A DNA stretch of 64,000 bases from Patiriisocius sp047730165. Lineage in GTDB: Bacteria; Bacteroidota; Bacteroidia; Flavobacteriales; Flavobacteriaceae. The DNA lies in contig NZ_CP159834.1 in the NCBI RefSeq assembly GCF_047730165.1, positions 434,001 through 498,000 of the forward strand. Direction: 5' to 3'. The translations under genes and the position numbers were made by a program. Positions 34,803-43,947 of the stretch are shown here, piece after piece (positions within the stretch are counted from its first letter, which is position 1; the number at the start of each line of letters is the position of its first letter). Under the pieces are notes generated by a model, which was not told the origin of the DNA, made no database searches, and saw only the letters and a list, made by a program, of their open reading frames with translations.

Positions 34803-34913
34803 AACATTTATTCGAGGTAGACACTTGTTAATGCCTTGATTCCTTTTTAGCCTCCCTTCGGAAATATAAATTGAATTATTAATGGTTATTTTTACCTCAT
34901 AATTATTCAATAA

Positions 34914-35984
34914 TTGAAATTTAAAAATAAAAAAACCATTTTAGTTGCACCATTAAACTGGGGTTTAGGGCACGCCACGCGCTGTATTCCTATCATCAAT
35001 GGTTTGCTCGAGAACGGCTATGATGTGCTATTAGGAAGTGATGGTGCAGCCCTAAGATTACTTGAGCAGGAATTTCCAGAGTTAAATAGTATTTCTCTAC
35101 CTTCATACAACATATCGTATCCTGAAGATGGGCGCGATTTTAAAAAAAGTATACTCCTTAAGTTACCGCAGATGAACGCCGCTGCCAGGAAAGAAAGAAA
35201 GGTAGTCAAACAACTCGTGGCAGAAGGCCTCATTCACGGCATCATAAGTGACAACAGGCTTGGTGTGCGCAACAAAAATATACCCAGCGTTTATATAACG
35301 CATCAACTGTGTGTTTTAAGTGGAGCCACAACCTTTTTTAGCAGTAAAATCCATCAAAAATTTATTAAAAAGTTTGATGCTTGTTGGGTGCCAGATTATA
35401 AAGAAGAACCATCATTAAGTGGTCAACTTGGGTACTTAAAAAAAATGGATCCACGAGTGAGATACATTGGTCCACTTTCTAGAATGGAACGTAAAGAAGC
35501 TGTCTTAGAAAATGATATTTTAATATTGCTTTCAGGGCCAGAGCCACAACGAAGCTTGTTAGAAAAGAAACTTATTGAGCAGTTTAACGGCACAAATAAA
35601 AAGGTGTTCTTAGTTCAAGGTATGGTAGAAGACACTCAAAAACGCTCTACAATAGGCAACATAGCGCTGGTCAATTACCTGACCACCTCCGCTTTAGAAA
35701 AAGCAATTAACAAGAGTGATCTTGTGATTTGTCGCTCTGGATATACGTCTCTAATGGATATGGCAACTATGAATAAGGACGTATTTTTCATCCCTACTCC
35801 AGGACAATTTGAGCAGGAATATTTAGCTAAGCGCCTCTTTGATATGAAGATGATTGCAAGCTGTACTCAGGATGATTTTAGTATAAACAAGTTGAAACTA
35901 ATTGACCACTTTTCTGGATGGCCGCCGCTAAGAACGGAGCAGCGAGACTACTCAAAACTATTCAGCATTTTCGAGGGTGAATGA
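34914..35984 (+). CDS. MurG-like glycosyltransferase (GT-B, family 28 type)
   Basis: A 356-residue GT-B protein. N-terminal VAPLNWGLGHATRCIPI is the glycine-rich acceptor loop of UDP-GlcNAc-type enzymes, and the C-terminal half has ICRSGYTSLMDMA and PTPGQFEQEYLA, the donor-binding signature. The only start giving a full N-terminus is the TTG at 34914, directly after an in-frame TAA. The last 27 nt overlap the convergent histidine kinase gene. It likely adds a sugar to a lipid or wall precursor; exact product unknown. Confidence 0.75.
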   Translation: MKFKNKKTILVAPLNWGLGHATRCIPIINGLLENGYDVLLGSDGAALRLLEQEFPELNSISLPSYNISYPEDGRDFKKSILLKLPQMNAAARKERKVVKQLVAEGLIHGIISDNRLGVRNKNIPSVYITHQLCVLSGATTFFSSKIHQKFIKKFDACWVPDYKEEPSLSGQLGYLKKMDPRVRYIGPLSRMERKEAVLENDILILLSGPEPQRSLLEKKLIEQFNGTNKKVFLVQGMVEDTQKRSTIGNIALVNYLTTSALEKAINKSDLVICRSGYTSLMDMATMNKDVFFIPTPGQFEQEYLAKRLFDMKMIASCTQDDFSINKLKLIDHFSGWPPLRTEQRDYSKLFSIFEGE

Positions 35985-36998
35985 AAATTCACTCCCCACA
36001 CCTAACTGACTTTCTACATAGATTTTTTCGCCGTGGGCATCTATAATATGTTTTACAATAGCGAGTCCTAGTCCACTTCCTCCCTCTTTACGAGATCCAC
36101 TTTTATCCACTCTAAAAAAACGTTCAAAAATACGCGTGAGATATTCCCTCTCGATCCCGAGCCCGTTATCTGTAATTCTAATAATAACTTTATTTTTTAT
36201 AAGCTTCTCAATACTCACCTCCGTAGTCCCATCACTTTCCCCGTATTTAACAGAGTTTTCTATTAAATTAGTCAACACTTGTTGAACACGCTCTTCATCT
36301 ATTCGCACAAGTATTGGGGTTTTATACTTCTTGTCGAATATTAATGAGATGTTCTTTTTTAACGCTTTCATCTCCAGCAAATCAAAAACATTATGAATCA
36401 TTTTTACAACATCCACATTTTCTTTCTCTAAAACCAGACCCCCCACTTCAAGCCTCGAGATCATATCTAGATCTTTCACGATGTAAGTAAGTCTTTCTAC
36501 GCCCTTACTTGCTCGTTTAAGATATTTCTCACGAACAGCCTTATCGTCCATCGCGCCATCAAGTAAAGTGAGAATGTAGCTCTCAACGGTGAACAAAGGA
36601 GTTTTAAGCTCATGTGAGACATTCCCTAAAAATTCTTTTCTGTAGGATTCCCTAATTTTTAAAGCCTCAATCTCTAGTTTTTTGTGTTGTGCAAAACGTC
36701 TTACTTGACTTGTGAGCGTTGCCATATTTGTAGTGATTTGTTCTCTCCCAAAACTTGTTGCATCTAGAATAGTTAACTCTTTATATAGGTTATTAATTTT
36801 TCTATAGATAAATTTTTCAACCCTTTGTTGGATTACAAAGAAGGAAAACAAAAAAGAAAACAAAGCAAATACTATAAGATACCAGTAGGAGACTGGCTTT
36901 AGGAAATAAACAAAAACACCCATAGCTAGTGTCAAAAAGAGGGAAATATATAAAGCCGTAACAGCAGCAAACTTGTATGTTTTTCTAAAATCGCCCAC
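35958..36998 (-). CDS. Sensor histidine kinase, PhoR-like
   Basis: This 346-residue kinase has two N-terminal helices (about 11-52), a short cytoplasmic linker, an H-box FLGNVSHELKTPLFTVESY, an N-box LIENSVKYGES, and ATP-lid motifs ITDNGLGIE and GGSGLGLAIVKHI. There is no large periplasmic sensor. It is 2 nt after the response-regulator gene, forming a PhoB-PhoR-type pair. Its 3' end overlaps the convergent glycosyltransferase gene by 27 nt. Confidence 0.92.
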   Translation of the reverse strand: MGDFRKTYKFAAVTALYISLFLTLAMGVFVYFLKPVSYWYLIVFALFSFLFSFFVIQQRVEKFIYRKINNLYKELTILDATSFGREQITTNMATLTSQVRRFAQHKKLEIEALKIRESYRKEFLGNVSHELKTPLFTVESYILTLLDGAMDDKAVREKYLKRASKGVERLTYIVKDLDMISRLEVGGLVLEKENVDVVKMIHNVFDLLEMKALKKNISLIFDKKYKTPILVRIDEERVQQVLTNLIENSVKYGESDGTTEVSIEKLIKNKVIIRITDNGLGIEREYLTRIFERFFRVDKSGSRKEGGSGLGLAIVKHIIDAHGEKIYVESQLGVGSEFSFTLENAE

Positions 36999-37000
36999 AA

Positions 37001-37684
37001 TTAAATCACAAATTTATACCCAACACCTTTTACTGTTTTAAAACGGTCATCTCCTATTTTTTCGCGCAGCTTTCTAATGTGCACATCTATCGTTCTTCCT
37101 CCCACAACAACATCATTTCCCCAAACGTTATCTAAAATAATTTCTCTTTTAAAAACTTTACCAGGCTTGGAGGCTAATAAAGATAAAAGCTCAAACTCTT
37201 TACGTGGCAGCACCATTTCTTCTTTACCAACAATCACTTTATACTCCTCCCTGTTGATTACAACGTTCCCTAACTTTAAAATCTGCTCAACAGGTTCGGG
37301 CGTTTTAAATCTGCGAAGTAATGCCTTTACCTTACTAATAAGTAATTTAGGCTTAATTGGTTTTGTAATGTAATCATCTGCTCCAGCATCAAAACCAGCT
37401 ACTTGAGAATAATCTTCACCCCTTGCTGTTAAAAACGTGATAACCGTTTCTGATAATTCTGGAATAGCTCTTAACTTCTCACAAGCTTCAATACCATCCA
37501 TTTCTGGCATCATCACATCTAAGATGATAAGCTGAGGTTTGTGTTTTAAGGCCTTCTCTAAACCTACAAGACCATTTTCTGCAGTTATTACTTGGTATCC
37601 TTCAGAAGACAGATTATAACCCACGATTTCTAAGATATCTGGCTCATCATCCACAAGTAATATTTTTATATCTTTTTTCTTCAT
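37001..37684 (-). CDS. Response regulator, OmpR/PhoB family
   Basis: The product has 227 residues: a receiver domain (LLVDDEPDI, phospho-Asp in LIILDVMMPEMDG, Lys in YITKPIKPK) and a winged-helix DNA-binding domain (LSLLASKPGKVFKREII, VGGRTIDVHIRKLREKIG). First gene of the pair with the kinase. In flavobacteria this regulator and PhoR-like kinase are widespread; whether it senses phosphate is not shown by sequence. Confidence 0.93.
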   Translation of the reverse strand: MKKKDIKILLVDDEPDILEIVGYNLSSEGYQVITAENGLVGLEKALKHKPQLIILDVMMPEMDGIEACEKLRAIPELSETVITFLTARGEDYSQVAGFDAGADDYITKPIKPKLLISKVKALLRRFKTPEPVEQILKLGNVVINREEYKVIVGKEEMVLPRKEFELLSLLASKPGKVFKREIILDNVWGNDVVVGGRTIDVHIRKLREKIGDDRFKTVKGVGYKFVI

Positions 37685-37857
37685 TATTTATTTTTAAACA
37701 ATTAATAAAGATACTCTTTTTAAAAAATATTTTGTTTCCATTTCACATTATTAACCTTAACTTAATACTGAAACGTCTAAGGTGTAAAAGATCTGTAATC
37801 ATTGATAAACAAATGATAAATAGAATGGTGAGAAGGAAAAGAAGTCCTAATATTGAT

Positions 37858-37865
37858 TATGTTTG
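37858..37865 (+). promoter_or_regulatory. -7 box for the lamin-tail T9SS protein
   Basis: TATGTTTG (exact TAnnTTTG) lies 22 nt before the ATG at 37888, supporting that start instead of the longer open frame from 37732. Confidence 0.5.
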
Positions 37866-37887
37866 TTCCAAATCAAACTCTCATAAA

Positions 37888-39618
37888 ATGAAAAAAATTA
37901 CCTTACTATTTACCTTATTGATAGCAGGCGTTATGTTTGCTCAAAATGACATGTCTGTTAGAAATTCTAATGGTGTATCTATTGTAATCAACGAAATTGA
38001 TGCAGACCAAACTTCCACAGACACCTTAGAGTTTATAGAAATATATTCAGACGGAACAAGCACGAGCCTTAATGGATTAGTCGTTGTCCTATTTAATGGT
38101 AGTGACGATGCGTCTTATAATGCGATTGACTTAGATGGTTTTTCTACAGATAGTAATGGCTACTTTATAATAGGTGGTGATGCTGTTCCTGGTGTAGATA
38201 TCGCTCTAGGCGCAGATAACGTGATACAAAACGGTGCAGATGCTGTGGGAATTTTTGTAGGCGATGCTTTAGATTATCCTACGGATACTCCAGCGACTGA
38301 AGTAAATTTACAAACAGCTGTTGTCTACGGAACAAATGACTCTGACGATTTAGATTTACTAGCTGCCTTAGGAGAAACGGTACAATATGACGAAAACATC
38401 AATGGAATGAAAGATGTCGAGTCTATACAAAGAGGTGCAGACGGAAGCTATTGCGTAGGAGCTCCTACACCTAGAGCTGCAAATATAGATTGTACTGTCA
38501 CTTGTGACTTATCTGTTTTTGTAACAAGTGTAGTATGCGACGCAGTAACTGCTGGAACAGACACGTACACTACAACATTAGGCTTTTCTGGCGGTAACAC
38601 AGGAACTACCTATACTATTATGTCTACAGAAGGTACTATTTCTGGAGATAATCCTAACACAACCGCAGATGGTTCTATCATCATTTCTAATGTTGATGAA
38701 GGAGTAGACTTTGCATACACCGTAACAAGCACAAATTGCGACATCAGTAATGACATAAGCGCAGTAACTTGTGAGCCAGCATCTGTAGTAAACAATCTTG
38801 CAGAATTAAGAGCAGGCGTTATTGGTCAAGAATATACTGTTACTGGAGAGGTGATTATCACCTTCCTTCAAGACTTTAGAAATCAAAAATTCATTGAAGA
38901 TGCAACCGCGGCCATATTAATTGATGACAACGCTAGCAATTTTACAACTACTTACGCAATAGGTGACGGGCTTACTAATGTTTCTGGTTTATTAGGCGAG
39001 TTTAACGGCATGATGCAGTTTGTAGTAAATGCAGATGCAGGGGCGGCAACCTCAACAAATAACCCAACTCCTAGTCAAAACATATTAGTTTCTCAATTAG
39101 TCGCTAACCCAAATGACTATGAGTCTGAGCTAATAACACTTAATATTTTTGACATTGACACGAGCGTTAATACAGAATGGGTAACGGGTGAAGAATACCT
39201 AATGATAGAAGACGGATCTGGTGATGAGTATACCTTTAGAACCTCTTTCTTTGATGTAGATTATATTGGTCTAGCTGTAACCACAGAAACTATAATTACT
39301 GGTATTATTACTGAAAGAGACAATGGTAGTTACTACATTACTTCGCGTTCTATGTCAGATTTTGCTACGGCAGGTATTTCAGAAAACAATATTGAAGGAT
39401 TTACAATAACACCTAATCCCGCTTCTTCAAAAGTGACGTTCAGTACTATTGCTTCTGAAATTTTAAACGTTGCTATATATGACGTAGCAGGAAAACAAGT
39501 AATGAACATTGCAAATGCTCAAGGAACAATTAATGTGTCAGACCTTTCTACAGGTTTATACATTGTGAGAGCAACAGAAAATGGACAAACCTCTATCGCA
39601 AAATTAGTGATTAAGTAA
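37888..39618 (+). CDS. Secreted lamin-tail/DUF5689-like protein with T9SS sorting domain
   Basis: About 576 residues. Start at 37888 gives the signal peptide MKKITLLFTLLIAGVMFAQ; the open frame continues upstream to 37732 but codes for an unlikely leader. Residues 25-180 resemble a lamin-tail (LTD) domain: VSIVINEIDADQ, LEFIEIYSDG, GYFIIGG. A middle part and a DUF5689-like OB-fold follow (VTGEVIITFLQDFRNQKFI). The C-terminus has FTITPNPASSKVTF ... LSTGLYIVRA, the sorting signal. LTD proteins are often linked to cell-surface nucleases or adhesins; role here unknown. Confidence 0.75.
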   Translation: MKKITLLFTLLIAGVMFAQNDMSVRNSNGVSIVINEIDADQTSTDTLEFIEIYSDGTSTSLNGLVVVLFNGSDDASYNAIDLDGFSTDSNGYFIIGGDAVPGVDIALGADNVIQNGADAVGIFVGDALDYPTDTPATEVNLQTAVVYGTNDSDDLDLLAALGETVQYDENINGMKDVESIQRGADGSYCVGAPTPRAANIDCTVTCDLSVFVTSVVCDAVTAGTDTYTTTLGFSGGNTGTTYTIMSTEGTISGDNPNTTADGSIIISNVDEGVDFAYTVTSTNCDISNDISAVTCEPASVVNNLAELRAGVIGQEYTVTGEVIITFLQDFRNQKFIEDATAAILIDDNASNFTTTYAIGDGLTNVSGLLGEFNGMMQFVVNADAGAATSTNNPTPSQNILVSQLVANPNDYESELITLNIFDIDTSVNTEWVTGEEYLMIEDGSGDEYTFRTSFFDVDYIGLAVTTETIITGIITERDNGSYYITSRSMSDFATAGISENNIEGFTITPNPASSKVTFSTIASEILNVAIYDVAGKQVMNIANAQGTINVSDLSTGLYIVRATENGQTSIAKLVIK

Positions 39619-39640
39619 TTTCTATCCTGATACTTATTCT

Positions 39641-39669
39641 AAAGCCCCTGCTCCGGTAGGGGCTTTTTT
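39641..39669 (+). terminator. Terminator after the lamin-tail protein gene
   Basis: AAAGCCCCT (39641-39649) and AGGGGCTTT (39658-39666) form a 9-bp stem with an 8-nt loop, then T residues; 23 nt past the stop. Confidence 0.85.
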
Positions 39670-39674
39670 ATGCT

Positions 39675-39682
39675 TATTTTTG
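39675..39682 (+). promoter_or_regulatory. -7 box for the LuxE-like gene
   Basis: TATTTTTG followed by CG; an exact TAnnTTTG match, 16 nt before the ATG at 39699. A short leader is implied. Confidence 0.5.
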
Positions 39683-39698
39683 CGCGGTACTATTTACT

Positions 39699-40679
39699 AT
39701 GAAGCAACCAATTTCGTCCATTTTTTCTATCAAAAATTCTTCAGAGTTTGAGGCCTTGGCGCTTGCCATTTTTAGATATCAACACGAATATTGTAAGGTG
39801 TATCGCAACTTTTGCGACCTCCTTTCTGTAGCTACCTCAGGAGTAGATACCATTGAAAAAATACCTTTTCTGCCCATCACATTCTTTAAACAGAAGAAAA
39901 TTATATCAAGTGATAAAATTTCCAAAACTACCTTTACAAGTAGCGGTACCACAGGCAGCATCACAAGTAAGCATCATGTGGCAGATATTGCAATCTATGA
40001 AGAAAGTTTTAAAAAAGGCTTCGCTCATTACTACGGAAATGTGCAAGATTATACCATTTTAGCCTTATTACCATCCTACTTAGAACGCCAAGGTTCGTCG
40101 CTAATTTACATGGTGGACCAACTCATAAAAGATAGTCATTCTTTGGACAGTGGTTTTTATCTAAACGATCTTGACGGTCTTATAAAAAAACTTGACCACT
40201 TAGAATCACAAGGTAAAAAAACCATCTTGATAGGGGTCTCATATGCCTTGCTAGATCTTATTGAAAAGAGAACATTTCAACTTAAAAACACCATTGTCAT
40301 GGAAACCGGCGGAATGAAAGGCCGCAGAAAAGAACTTATAAAACCTGCATTACACGCATTACTCAAGGAAGGTTTTGGTACACATAAAATTCATAGTGAA
40401 TATGGAATGACCGAACTTTTATCGCAAGCATACAGTGAAAAAGAAGGCGTTTTTACCTGTCCTCCATGGATGAAAATTCTCACACGAGATACTGAAGACC
40501 CACTAAGTCTATTACAGCATAAAACGGGCGGCATCAATGTTATCGATCTCGCTAACGTCTATTCTTGCTCGTTTATCGCCACACAAGATCTCGGGATTAT
40601 AAAGGATGATGGCAGTTTTAATATTATGGGTAGATTTGACGACAGCGATATACGTGGTTGTAACTTAATGATATTGTAA
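39699..40679 (+). CDS. LuxE-like acyl-protein synthetase / acyl-transferase
   Basis: A 326-residue member of the adenylate-forming superfamily (LuxE family). The P-loop-like FTSSGTTGSITSKH is the AMP-binding signature, HSEYGMTELLSQAY the adenine/acyl-adenylate motif, and the end GRFDDSDIRGCNLMI corresponds to the hinge. LuxE activates fatty acids for reduction in luminous bacteria; non-luminous Bacteroidota carry relatives of unknown role. Followed after 2 nt by the transglutaminase-like gene, so they may be in one operon. Confidence 0.8.
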   Translation: MKQPISSIFSIKNSSEFEALALAIFRYQHEYCKVYRNFCDLLSVATSGVDTIEKIPFLPITFFKQKKIISSDKISKTTFTSSGTTGSITSKHHVADIAIYEESFKKGFAHYYGNVQDYTILALLPSYLERQGSSLIYMVDQLIKDSHSLDSGFYLNDLDGLIKKLDHLESQGKKTILIGVSYALLDLIEKRTFQLKNTIVMETGGMKGRRKELIKPALHALLKEGFGTHKIHSEYGMTELLSQAYSEKEGVFTCPPWMKILTRDTEDPLSLLQHKTGGINVIDLANVYSCSFIATQDLGIIKDDGSFNIMGRFDDSDIRGCNLMIL

Positions 40680-40681
40680 TA

Positions 40682-41707
40682 GTGACGAAGACTAAAAATA
40701 ATACAAACGGTTGCTTTTTTGTAGGGGTCGGTTTTTTTCTTATCATCGGCATTTTCTTATTCTTGAGTATTGTTTTTCCTTTTCCAGAAGGAGCTGCATT
40801 AGTTATTTCTGTCGTTGCCGCGGGGTTTCTAACGATTAAATGGCTAGGGCTTCCTTCAAAAAAATCATTGCTTCAGGTTGCCTTATTTTTAATTTTCGGG
40901 TTCATTGTATTAAAAGCTGGCCACTCTTTTCTCACTAGCTTATCCGTAAATACAGATCGTCAACTCAGCCCAGAAGAAGGGGTTACAAAAACAATGAAGC
41001 GTATAGAGAACGACTCTGTTCTTGTGTTCGAAAGCCATAGAGATTGGCAGGACAACTATGGAAGTTCTTATAGCGCTTCATTAATTGTGAGGGCGAGAGA
41101 TTACACTAAATTACACAACCACATAAATAAATACCCACCTGCAGACGTTCCAAACTTCTGGGGGAAACTTTACCAGTATATTGACAAAAAAGATGGTCCC
41201 GCTTTAGATCTCGTGATTGCAGAATTTGCTCGTATTAATGGGGAGCGAAACCTCAACCAGATGGAGTTTGCAGAGATGGTGGTTACTTGCGTGCAAGACA
41301 TTCCGTATTCACTTGTTTTTTCTGAAGCTTGCCTCCCAGCAGAAAACTATGAAGACAGCATCAAGCAAGTACTTATAGATTGTCCAGCTTGCTGTATAGG
41401 CAATGTTGCCTATGGCATACAAAACCCAGTTTCTTTTTTACAAAACTTAAAAGGAGACTGTGATACACGCACGGTTTTAATTTACAGTATTCTAAAACAC
41501 TTTGATTATGACGTCGCCATTTTAAACAGTGATTTTTATCGCCATTCAATCATTGGGATTAACATACCTGCAAAAGGAGATCACAAAATTTATAAAGGAA
41601 AGAAATACAAGGTATGGGAAACAACGACCAAGTATTTTGAGGCGGGAGAATTGCCTTATTCATTTGATGACATTACCCATTGGAATGTGGTATTGACGAG
41701 TAAGTAA
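40682..41707 (+). CDS. Membrane protein with transglutaminase-like cysteine protease fold
   Basis: The 341-residue product starts at a GTG 2 nt after the LuxE-like stop. Three helices (about 13-32, 37-53, 63-80) precede a soluble part. The end has the transglutaminase-like order Cys-His-acid: C260 in LKGDCDTRTVLIYSIL, H288 in YRHSIIGI, E313 in WETTTKYFE. Three more cysteines (C234, C237, C238 in DCPACC) lie in the middle. Substrate unknown. The next gene is a DUF350 membrane protein, 104 nt further. Confidence 0.68.
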   Translation: MTKTKNNTNGCFFVGVGFFLIIGIFLFLSIVFPFPEGAALVISVVAAGFLTIKWLGLPSKKSLLQVALFLIFGFIVLKAGHSFLTSLSVNTDRQLSPEEGVTKTMKRIENDSVLVFESHRDWQDNYGSSYSASLIVRARDYTKLHNHINKYPPADVPNFWGKLYQYIDKKDGPALDLVIAEFARINGERNLNQMEFAEMVVTCVQDIPYSLVFSEACLPAENYEDSIKQVLIDCPACCIGNVAYGIQNPVSFLQNLKGDCDTRTVLIYSILKHFDYDVAILNSDFYRHSIIGINIPAKGDHKIYKGKKYKVWETTTKYFEAGELPYSFDDITHWNVVLTSK

Positions 41708-41811
41708 AGAAAAATGAGCCAGGAGACAAGACTCAAAATTTTCAAACTAACATTTAACATCACTGTCGTGATTTCAATCTTTGCTATTTATTAACCTAAT
41801 AAAATTAAACT

Positions 41812-42327
41812 ATGAACACTTCATTATTTTTCTTAGCCTTATTTGAGATTATTCTCTCCATTGTAGTTACCGTAATAGTTGTATATATTTCTTTCGGAAT
41901 TCTTAAAAAACTCTTCTTTAAAAACCAAGAAGTGGAAAGCAGCAATATGGCATTCACTATCTTCATGTCTGGGATTATCATATCTCTTGGGCTCATTTTA
42001 AGTGAGATTTTACCGTCGATTACAAACGTAGTTCGCCTATCTGTTAGACAACAAGAAAGTATAGATTTTATGACTGTCGCGAAGTATTCAGGCCTCTACC
42101 TCATTATTGGTTTTATAATGTCGCTATTTATCAATACAGCAGTTTTTGTCTTATTTAGTTTCTTGACCAAAGGCGTTAACGAGTTTAAAGAAATACAACA
42201 GAACAATCTTGCAGTTTCTATTATGGTAGTCGCGTTATTGTTAAGTATCACGCTTATTTCAAAAGATAGTATTGCACTTCTTATTAGCTCTTTAGTGCCG
42301 TATCCAGAAGTAATGAATTTTTTATAG
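41812..42327 (+). CDS. DUF350 family membrane protein
   Basis: A 171-residue protein with about six helices arranged as two repeats. NMAFTIFMSGIIISLGLI (first) and NLAVSIMVVALLLSITLI (second) are the DUF350 'N-x-A-x-x-x-x-x-G' motif, the second with Val-Ala in place of the Gly. Function unknown; DUF350 often sits near spermidine- or PspA-type envelope-stress genes in other bacteria. Here it follows the transglutaminase-like gene. Confidence 0.72.
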   Translation: MNTSLFFLALFEIILSIVVTVIVVYISFGILKKLFFKNQEVESSNMAFTIFMSGIIISLGLILSEILPSITNVVRLSVRQQESIDFMTVAKYSGLYLIIGFIMSLFINTAVFVLFSFLTKGVNEFKEIQQNNLAVSIMVVALLLSITLISKDSIALLISSLVPYPEVMNFL

Positions 42328-42426
42328 GAATGTAAGGAAGAAGAAAACTGACCGACTTAAATATTAATTCATGATTGATGTTGCAGTTTGCAACAATTTT
42401 TCATAATTGGTTGGTTAGTTAGTATG

Positions 42427-42465
42427 AAAAACCCTCTCATTTCAGTTTTGAAATGGAGGGTTTTT
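42427..42465. terminator. Bidirectional terminator between the DUF350 gene and tyrS
   Basis: AAAACCCTC-T-CATTTCA pairs with TGAAATG-GAGGGTTTT around a GTTT loop, with a one-base bulge. T and A runs on both sides suit both converging genes. Confidence 0.8.
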
Positions 42466-42487
42466 CTGTGAATGATCGGTATAAGTT

Positions 42488-43780
42488 TTAAAGCACAGAA
42501 ATTATAAAGTAATTTTTCTTTCCACGTTGGAGCAATACAAAACGATCGTTTAATAGATCTGCTTCGAAAATACTATAACCTTCTTGTACCTTCTCTTTAT
42601 TAACAGATATGCTATTCTCCTTAAGCGCGCGTCTTGCTTCGCCATTAGATTTTAAGAATCCTGTTTGTTCTGCTAATGCTCCTATAATATCTAAACCTTC
42701 TGTCAATTGTTTTCTTGAAACTTCGGCTTGTGGCACTCCTTCAAAAATATCTAAAAAGGTGTCTGCATCAATTTTCTTTAAATCATCTGAGGTTGATTTC
42801 CCAAATAATATTTCAGAAGCAGAAACAGCCGTGTCATAGGCTTCTTTACCATGCACCGTGGTAGTCACCTCTTGCGCTAGTCTCTTTTGCAAGGCACGCT
42901 GGTGCGGTGCTTCGCCATGAGTGTGCACTAGAGCACCAATGGTTTCTTTGTCTAAAAAGGTGAAAATCTTGATATATTTTTCGGCATCATCATCACTGGT
43001 ATTTAACCAGTATTGGTAAAATTTATAAGGAGACGTTCTCTTGGCGTCTAACCAAACATTGCCACCTTCACTTTTACCAAACTTACTCCCATCACTCTTT
43101 GTAATCAATGGGCAAGTAAGCGCATATCCCTTTGCTCCGCCTATACGGCGAATCATTTCTGTTCCCGTGGTGATATTCCCCCACTGATCACTACCGCCCA
43201 TTTGCAAGGTGCAATCTTGGTTTTGAAACAAGTGTAAAAAGTCATACCCTTGCACGAGTTGGTAGGTAAATTCTGTAAATGACATTCCCTCTATGTTCTC
43301 TCCCGTTAATCTGTTTTTCACACTATCCTTAGACATCATGTAATTTACCGTAATGTGTTTACCAACATCACGAATAAAATCTAGAAAGCTAAAGTCTTTC
43401 ATCCAATCATAATTATTAACCATCACCGCCTCATTCTTAGCACCAGACGAAAAATCTAAAAACTGACTTAATTGGTTTCTTACACAATCTTGATTATGAC
43501 GCAGTGTCTTTTCATCTAGCAAATTACGTTCACTAGATTTTCCAGACGGGTCTCCTATCATTCCTGTTGCCCCACCTACAAGCGCCACTGGCTTATGCCC
43601 TGCTCTTTGAAAAAATGACAATAACATGATTGGCACTAGATTTCCTATGTGCAATGAGTCTGCCGTAGGATCAAAGCCTATATATGCCGCTCTCATTTGC
43701 TCTAACAGATGTGTTTCTGTATCTGGCATCACATCGTGAACCATTCCGCGCCATTGTAATTCTTCAACAAAGTTTTTCAT
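42488..43780 (-). CDS. tyrS: Tyrosyl-tRNA synthetase
   Basis: A 430-residue class I synthetase. The HIGH-type motif is LHIGN (H44-N47), the KMSKS-type loop is KFGKS in DGSKFGKSEGG, and Tyr-binding YDFLHLFQN and QMGGSDQWGN are visible. C-terminal S4-like domain (about 360-430) binds the tRNA. Monocistronic by position; shares a terminator with DUF350. Confidence 0.96.
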   Translation of the reverse strand: MKNFVEELQWRGMVHDVMPDTETHLLEQMRAAYIGFDPTADSLHIGNLVPIMLLSFFQRAGHKPVALVGGATGMIGDPSGKSSERNLLDEKTLRHNQDCVRNQLSQFLDFSSGAKNEAVMVNNYDWMKDFSFLDFIRDVGKHITVNYMMSKDSVKNRLTGENIEGMSFTEFTYQLVQGYDFLHLFQNQDCTLQMGGSDQWGNITTGTEMIRRIGGAKGYALTCPLITKSDGSKFGKSEGGNVWLDAKRTSPYKFYQYWLNTSDDDAEKYIKIFTFLDKETIGALVHTHGEAPHQRALQKRLAQEVTTTVHGKEAYDTAVSASEILFGKSTSDDLKKIDADTFLDIFEGVPQAEVSRKQLTEGLDIIGALAEQTGFLKSNGEARRALKENSISVNKEKVQEGYSIFEADLLNDRFVLLQRGKKNYFIISVL

Positions 43781-43947
43781 GCTACTATTATATTTAAGAA
43801 ATGGGAAGTCGCTATGCTATCTATATTTAAGTCATTCAGCGTACAGCTAATCATCCACATTTTATGAGTGTTTCTAAGAATTTTAGCAAAGATAGTAGGA
43901 TGCTCAAGAAGATAAAAGAGTATTGCTAAAAAGAGTATTTTTACCCT

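Noticed and set aside
37732..37887. N-terminal extension of the lamin-tail protein
   Set aside because: The extension lacks a signal peptide at its start, and a -7 box at 37858-37865 lies inside it; the signal peptide begins at 37888.
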